A stretch of DNA of 64,000 bases from Agromyces aureus. Its GTDB lineage: Bacteria; Actinomycetota; Actinomycetes; Actinomycetales; Microbacteriaceae. The stretch lies in NCBI RefSeq assembly GCF_001660485.1, contig NZ_CP013979.1, positions 2,914,001-2,978,000 on the forward strand, written 5' to 3'. Position 1 is the stretch's first letter, and each line of letters begins with the position of its first letter. The position numbers were made by a program, and so were the translations under genes. Shown piece by piece: positions 60,080-64,000 of the stretch. The notes under the pieces were generated by a model, which worked only from the letters and a program-made list of their open reading frames with translations, made no database searches and was not told the DNA's origin.

Positions 60080-60095
60080 TGCTCCCCCGGGAGCA
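60080..60095 (-). terminator. Short hairpin after the response regulator gene
   Basis: TGCTCCC (60080-60086) and GGGAGCA (60089-60095) form a 7-bp stem 16 bases past the stop. The similar GCTCCCGTGGGAG sequence near 62055 follows rseP. Confidence 0.45.
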
Positions 60096-60110
60096 TGCGG
60101 GAGCCGCGCG

Positions 60111-60773
60111 CTACCGCCAGCCCGGCGCGACGAGCCCCGACTCGTACGCCGTGACCACGAGGTGCACGCGGTCGCGCGCGTGCAGCTTGGCCATGATGCG
60201 CGAGACGTGGGTCTTGGCCGTGAGCGGCGAGAGCACGAGTTCGCCGGCGATCTCGTCGTTCGTGAGCCCGAGCCCGACGAGGCGCAGCACCTCACGCTCG
60301 CGCTCGGTGAGCCCCGCGAGGCGCTCGGCGTCGGGCGCATCGCGGAGGCCAGTGGCCATGCGTTCGAGCAGGCGCTTCGTGACGCCGGGCGAGAGCAGCG
60401 CCTCGCCGCTCGCGACGACGCGCACGGCGCGGATCAGGTCGACCGGCTCGGTGTCCTTCACGAGGAACCCGCTCGCGCCCGCCCGCACCGCGCGGGCCAC
60501 GTACTCGTCCATCTCGAAGGTCGTCACGATCACGACGTGCACACCCGCGAGCGCCGGATCGGCGGCGATCTGCTCGGTCGCCCAGAGCCCATCGCCGTCG
60601 GGCATGCGGATGTCCATGAGCACGACATCGACCGGGGTGCGCCGCACGACCTCGAGCAGTCCGGTGCCGGTCGACGCCTCGCCGACGACCTCGATGCCCT
60701 CCTCGGCCTCGAGCAACGCCCGGAAGCCGGCCCGCACGAGGAGCTGGTCGTCGGCCAGGGCGACCCGGATCAC
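60111..60773 (-). CDS. NarL/LuxR-family response regulator
   Basis: 220 residues. The receiver domain has ALADDQLLVRAGFRALLE, the phospho-acceptor Asp in DVVLMDIRMPDGDG, and Lys in GFLVKD. The C-terminal LuxR helix-turn-helix is LTEREREVLRLVGLGLTNDE. GTG at 60773 overlaps the kinase stop and has GGAAGG seven bases upstream, better than GTG at 60788. It is the DNA-binding partner of the adjacent kinase; targets unknown. Confidence 0.92.
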   Translation of the reverse strand: MIRVALADDQLLVRAGFRALLEAEEGIEVVGEASTGTGLLEVVRRTPVDVVLMDIRMPDGDGLWATEQIAADPALAGVHVVIVTTFEMDEYVARAVRAGASGFLVKDTEPVDLIRAVRVVASGEALLSPGVTKRLLERMATGLRDAPDAERLAGLTEREREVLRLVGLGLTNDEIAGELVLSPLTAKTHVSRIMAKLHARDRVHLVVTAYESGLVAPGWR

Positions 60774-61996
60774 GGGGTCGCCTTCCACGGCAGTCGCGCC
60801 TCGACCCTGGTGCCGCGCGGCTCCGCAGGGTCGTCTTCGGCCATCGGCGCCGGCAGCACCTGCACGGACCCGCCGAGCAGCGCGGCACGTTCTCGCATGC
60901 CGAGGATGCCGCTGCCCTCACCGGATGCCGCGGGCAGCCCGCTGCCGTCGTCGTCGATCGTGAGGCGCAGCACGTCGCCGACGCGGTCGAGCGTCACGAC
61001 CGCGCGCGTCGCCCGTGCGTGGCGGACGATGTTCGTGAGCGCCTCCTGCGCGATGCGGTACGCCGCGAACTGCACCGCGCGCCCTGGCGCGTCGCCGCCG
61101 AGCCGGTCGTCGAGGGTCGCCGTGAACTCCGCGGTCGTGACGCCCGCGAGCAGCCGGGGCAGTTCGGCGAGCTCGGCCTGCGGCGAGAGCGGCGCATCGG
61201 CGTCGCTGCGGATCGCGCCGAGCACGCTGCGCACCTCCTCGAGGGCGGTCTTGGAGGTGTCCTTGATGTTGACGAGCGCGGTGCGCGCCTGTTCGGCGTC
61301 GCGGTCCATGAGGTGCAGGCCGACGCTGGCCTGCACGTTGATCTGCGAGAGCGCGTGCCCGATGACGTCGTGCAGCTCGCGGGCGATGCGCACGCGTTCG
61401 CGCTCCTCGGCGGTCTGCCGTCGGCGCAGCGCCTCGGCGCGGTAGCGGCGGAGGCGTTCGTCGCGCGTGCGCACGACGGCGCCGATGCCGAAGCAGGCCG
61501 CGAGGGCGAGGGTCGTGAAGGCGACGCGCACCGGATGCCACGGCGCACCCCAGAGGGACACGAGCACGACGGCGGCGACCCACCCCACGACGACCGACGA
61601 GACCGCCCACACCACGGCGCCGCGCGCCACGGCGATGACGATGGCGAATGCGAGCGCGAGGTAGGGCGGACCGGCGACCGGCACGAGCACGAGCTCGGCG
61701 AGCGCCGCCGCCGTGACGACGGCGACCGTGACCCCCGGCAGTCGGCGCACCATGAGCAGCGCGAGCGGTCCGGCCGCGGCGAGCAGCACCTGCAGCACGC
61801 CGAGCCCCCAGCCGGCATGGCTGCCGATCGCGATGCCGATCGCAGCGGGCACCTGCACGAGCAGACTGATCACGACCGGGGCGAGCAGCCGGAACCGTGC
61901 CGAGGGGCGGAAGCGCCGATCGCCCTGCTCGCCGCCGGATGCGAGCACCCACGACGGCGGACCGCCCCATGCGTGCTGACCTTGGGGAGCGGGCAT
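60770..61996 (-). CDS. Sensor histidine kinase, NarL-cognate (HisKA_3) type
   Basis: 408 residues. About five membrane helices occupy residues 35-170 with little extracellular sequence; then ERERVRIARELHDVIGHALS carries the phospho-acceptor His, and the ATPase domain has EALTNIVRHA (N box) and DDDGSGLP. ATG at 61996 follows TACGAT by 6 nt, so leaderless. The long upstream frame is rejected. The lack of a sensor loop resembles envelope-stress or antibiotic-sensing kinases, an inference only. Confidence 0.92.
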   Translation of the reverse strand: MPAPQGQHAWGGPPSWVLASGGEQGDRRFRPSARFRLLAPVVISLLVQVPAAIGIAIGSHAGWGLGVLQVLLAAAGPLALLMVRRLPGVTVAVVTAAALAELVLVPVAGPPYLALAFAIVIAVARGAVVWAVSSVVVGWVAAVVLVSLWGAPWHPVRVAFTTLALAACFGIGAVVRTRDERLRRYRAEALRRRQTAEERERVRIARELHDVIGHALSQINVQASVGLHLMDRDAEQARTALVNIKDTSKTALEEVRSVLGAIRSDADAPLSPQAELAELPRLLAGVTTAEFTATLDDRLGGDAPGRAVQFAAYRIAQEALTNIVRHARATRAVVTLDRVGDVLRLTIDDDGSGLPAASGEGSGILGMRERAALLGGSVQVLPAPMAEDDPAEPRGTRVEARLPWKATP

Positions 61997-62002
61997 CCCC
62001 TG

Positions 62003-62033
62003 ATCGTATCGACCGGATTCCGCGGCCGAATCC
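62003..62033 (-). promoter_or_regulatory. Kinase promoter with inverted repeat
   Basis: TACGAT (62003-62008, minus strand) is the leaderless -10. GGATTC (62015-62020) and GAATCC (62028-62033) form an inverted repeat over the -35 zone, a possible response-regulator site. Confidence 0.45.
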
Positions 62034-62123
62034 TCCGCTCGGAGGCTCATCGGCTGCTCCCGTGGGAGTACCGGGCGGCCGTCGCGGCGACGGACGAGGC
62101 GGAGGCGGGGCGCGGCATCACGA

Positions 62124-63449
62124 TCAGAACAGCTGCACCGGCTTCACGAGGTCGGCGTAGATGAGCAGCGCGCTCATGGCGCCGAGCACGACGACGACCG
62201 CGAGGGTGACGGGCATGAGCTTGGCCATGTCGACGGGCCCCGGGTCGGGCCGCCGGAAGAGCTTCGCCCAACCGCGGCGGATCGCCTCCCACAGCGCGCC
62301 GGCGATGTGCCCGCCGTCGAGCGGCAGCAGCGGGATGAGGTTGAAGACGAAGAGCGCGATGTTCAAGGAGCCGAGGATGCCGATGAGTCCGGCGGCCTTG
62401 TCGGTCATGGCGATCTGGTCGGACGCGGCGACCTCGCCGGCCACCCGGCCGACGCCGACCACGCTGATGGGCCCGTTCGGGTCGCGCTCCTCGGAGCCGA
62501 ACGCGGCGTTGGCCACGTCGACCATGCGCTGCGGAAGGTTCACGACGATGCCGGCGACTCCGGCGATGTTCTGGCCGACGGTCGGCAGCACGGCGGTCGC
62601 GGGCTGCTGCACCCGGGCGCTGGTGGGGCCGATGCCGACGAAGCCGACCTCGGTCGTGACCGGCTTGCCCGACTCGTCTTCGACGACCTGCCCGTTCTGG
62701 TCGATGACGTAGCGCTCGGTGAGCGCGGGCGTCATGGTGAGGGTCTGTTCGGCGCCGTCGCGCGTGACGACCACGGCGAGCGGGTCGCCGGGGTGCGAGC
62801 GGATGATCGCGGTGGACTGCTCCCACGAGGTGATCGACTCGCCGTCGATCGAGACGATGACGTCGCCGGGCTTGATGCCCGCCTCGGCGCCGGGCGCCGC
62901 GGGGTCGTCGGCCCCGCACGTCTGCCGCGCGCTGGTCGCGGGTAGCACGCACTCGTTGACCGAGGCGACCGTGGTCGTGGCCTGCGGCACGCCGAAGCCC
63001 ATGATCAGGATGCCGAAGAGCACGACCGCGAGCACGAGGTTCATGAACGGGCCGCCGAACATGATGATGATGCGCTTCCAGACGGGCAGCAGGTAGAACG
63101 CCCGTTTCTCGTCGCCCGGGGTGATCGACTCCTGGCTGGCGTCGCGCGCGTCCTGCGCGAGGCCCTTGAAGAACCCGGTGGAGTCGGCGTGAACCTGGCC
63201 GCCCTTCGCGGGCGGGAACATGCCGATCATCGAGATGTAGCCGCCGAGCGGCACCGCCTTGACGCCGTACTCCGTCTCGCCGCGACGCCGAGACCAGACG
63301 GTCGGCCCGAAGCCGATCATGTACTGCGTGACCTTGACCTTGAAGAGCTTGGCCGGAACGAGGTGCCCGATCTCGTGCAGCGCGATCGAGACGGCGAGGC
63401 CGAGTGCGACGACGACCACGCCGAGAATGAACGGCAGCACGGATTCCAT
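62124..63449 (-). CDS. rseP: Site-2 intramembrane metalloprotease (RseP/Rip family)
   Basis: 441 residues. The zinc motif HEIGH lies in IALHEIGHLVPAKLF in the first helix; GGPFMNLVLAVVLFG follows; a PDZ domain contains AGIKPGDVIVSIDGESI; the second ligand Asp is in LIPLLPLDGGHIAGAL. It cleaves membrane-bound anti-sigma factors and other substrates in the envelope stress response. ATG at 63449 follows TACGCT by 6 nt, leaderless. It stands directly after dxr, the usual arrangement. Confidence 0.94.
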   Translation of the reverse strand: MESVLPFILGVVVVALGLAVSIALHEIGHLVPAKLFKVKVTQYMIGFGPTVWSRRRGETEYGVKAVPLGGYISMIGMFPPAKGGQVHADSTGFFKGLAQDARDASQESITPGDEKRAFYLLPVWKRIIIMFGGPFMNLVLAVVLFGILIMGFGVPQATTTVASVNECVLPATSARQTCGADDPAAPGAEAGIKPGDVIVSIDGESITSWEQSTAIIRSHPGDPLAVVVTRDGAEQTLTMTPALTERYVIDQNGQVVEDESGKPVTTEVGFVGIGPTSARVQQPATAVLPTVGQNIAGVAGIVVNLPQRMVDVANAAFGSEERDPNGPISVVGVGRVAGEVAASDQIAMTDKAAGLIGILGSLNIALFVFNLIPLLPLDGGHIAGALWEAIRRGWAKLFRRPDPGPVDMAKLMPVTLAVVVVLGAMSALLIYADLVKPVQLF

Positions 63450-63455
63450 CCGACG

Positions 63456-63461
63456 AGCGTA
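63456..63461 (-). promoter_or_regulatory. Leaderless -10 element of rseP
   Basis: TACGCT on the minus strand, ending 6 nt before the ATG at 63449. Confidence 0.6.
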
Positions 63462-63548
63462 CTGCCCGAGGCAGGGTGTCGCCTGACGCTCCGCTGTGAG
63501 CGGCCTATGCCCCGTGCCGACCTCGAAGGGCGGGGCGGATGCCGCGGC

Positions 63549-64000
63549 TCAGGCCTTCGCGATGCGCGCGTTCGCGGCGGCCCGCGCGGCCCGCTCCGAC
63601 TCGGCGAGCGAGGCCAGCGTGAGTTCGCGCTCCGGCGGCTCGTGCGCCTCGACGACGGCCTGCACGGTGTCGACGATGTCGAGGAATCCGATGCGCCCGG
63701 CGTGGAATGCGGCGACGGCCTCCTCGTTCGCGGCGTTGAACACGGCCGGGTAGTCGCCGCCGGCGCGACCGACCTGCTTCGCGAGCGCGATCGCGGGGAA
63801 GGCCGCGTGGTCGAGCGGCTCGAAGGTCCACGACGAGGCGACCGTCCAGTCGAGCGGACGCCCGACGGCGGCGACCCGGTTCGGCCAGTCGAGGCCGAGC
63901 GAGATGGGCAGGCGCATGTCGGGCGGCGAGGCCTGCGCGATCGTCGACCCGTCGACGAACTCGACCATCGAGTGCACGATCGACTGCGGGTGCACGGTCA
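63549..64000 (-). CDS. dxr: 1-deoxy-D-xylulose 5-phosphate reductoisomerase, C-terminal part
   Basis: The last 150 codons; the start lies beyond the window. [51 protein letters not shown] and [16 protein letters not shown] are diagnostic of Dxr. It makes MEP from DXP, the first committed step of the same isoprenoid pathway as ispG. The frame is open to base 64000. Confidence 0.95.
   Translation of the reverse strand, partial: TVHPQSIVHSMVEFVDGSTIAQASPPDMRLPISLGLDWPNRVAAVGRPLDWTVASSWTFEPLDHAAFPAIALAKQVGRAGGDYPAVFNAANEEAVAAFHAGRIGFLDIVDTVQAVVEAHEPPERELTLASLAESERAARAAANARIAKA

Overview
This is high-GC (roughly 70 percent), gene-dense actinobacterial chromosome. The family content, the NusA-YlxR-IF2 block with a glycine/proline-rich IF2 N-terminus, LAXTG sortase substrates, many leaderless genes and the very frequent GGATGCC/GGCATCC word suggest Microbacteriaceae (Agromyces- or Leifsonia-like). 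That placement is an inference, not a database result. No rRNA, tRNA, CRISPR array, insertion sequence or prophage was seen.

Left part (1-16.3 kb). A sugar-acid catabolic cluster opens the window: an enolase-superfamily dehydratase cut by the edge, a ribose-type ABC transporter (two permeases and a double ATPase, no binding protein in view), a GntR/FCD regulator, then divergent L-fuconate dehydratase and a fumarylacetoacetase-fold hydrolase. These match the non-phosphorylative L-fucose route to pyruvate and lactate, with the first steps probably upstream. Next come aspartate ammonia-lyase, a small DUF4190 protein, two convergent purine/pyrimidine permeases, a PiT phosphate transporter with a small partner and Pho-box-like repeats, a Nudix hydrolase and 6-phosphofructokinase.

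Middle part (16.4-42.5 kb). A SNF2 helicase, a ZIP metal transporter, a DUF2207 membrane protein, a CsoR-type regulator with a textbook operator, a truncated homocysteine methyltransferase, a glycerophosphodiester phosphodiesterase behind GTTACC repeats and an SDR-DUF2867 oxidoreductase lead to a lower-GC accessory patch with a Fic protein whose start codon has been tandemly duplicated. A deoxyribose catabolic operon (SorC-type regulator, deoC, full aldehyde dehydrogenase, half aldehyde dehydrogenase) faces a ROK kinase across a 14-bp palindrome. A tightly overlapping truB-membrane protein-membrane protein-ribF-MFS operon, a ketopantoate reductase-like gene, a large repeat-bearing LAETG surface protein, a P-loop kinase-like gene and mutY follow.

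Right part (42.5-64 kb). This is the conserved information-processing and isoprenoid block, mostly on the minus strand: rbfA, infB, ylxR, nusA, proS, ispG, rseP and dxr (cut by the edge). Inserted in it are a DUF1206 protein, a second LAXTG surface protein, a PadR regulator, a flavoprotein amine oxidase, a ketone-body set (scoA, scoB, thiolase), LtrA, a SHOCT membrane protein and a NarL-type two-component system. rimP is not found next to nusA, and ispG is separated from rseP by 6.7 kb.

Regulation visible in the DNA: at least 13 genes have a TANNNT hexamer 6-7 nt before their start codon, the hallmark of leaderless transcripts. Convergent gene pairs are separated by long, often perfect inverted repeats. 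Several regulators carry palindromic operators at their own promoters.
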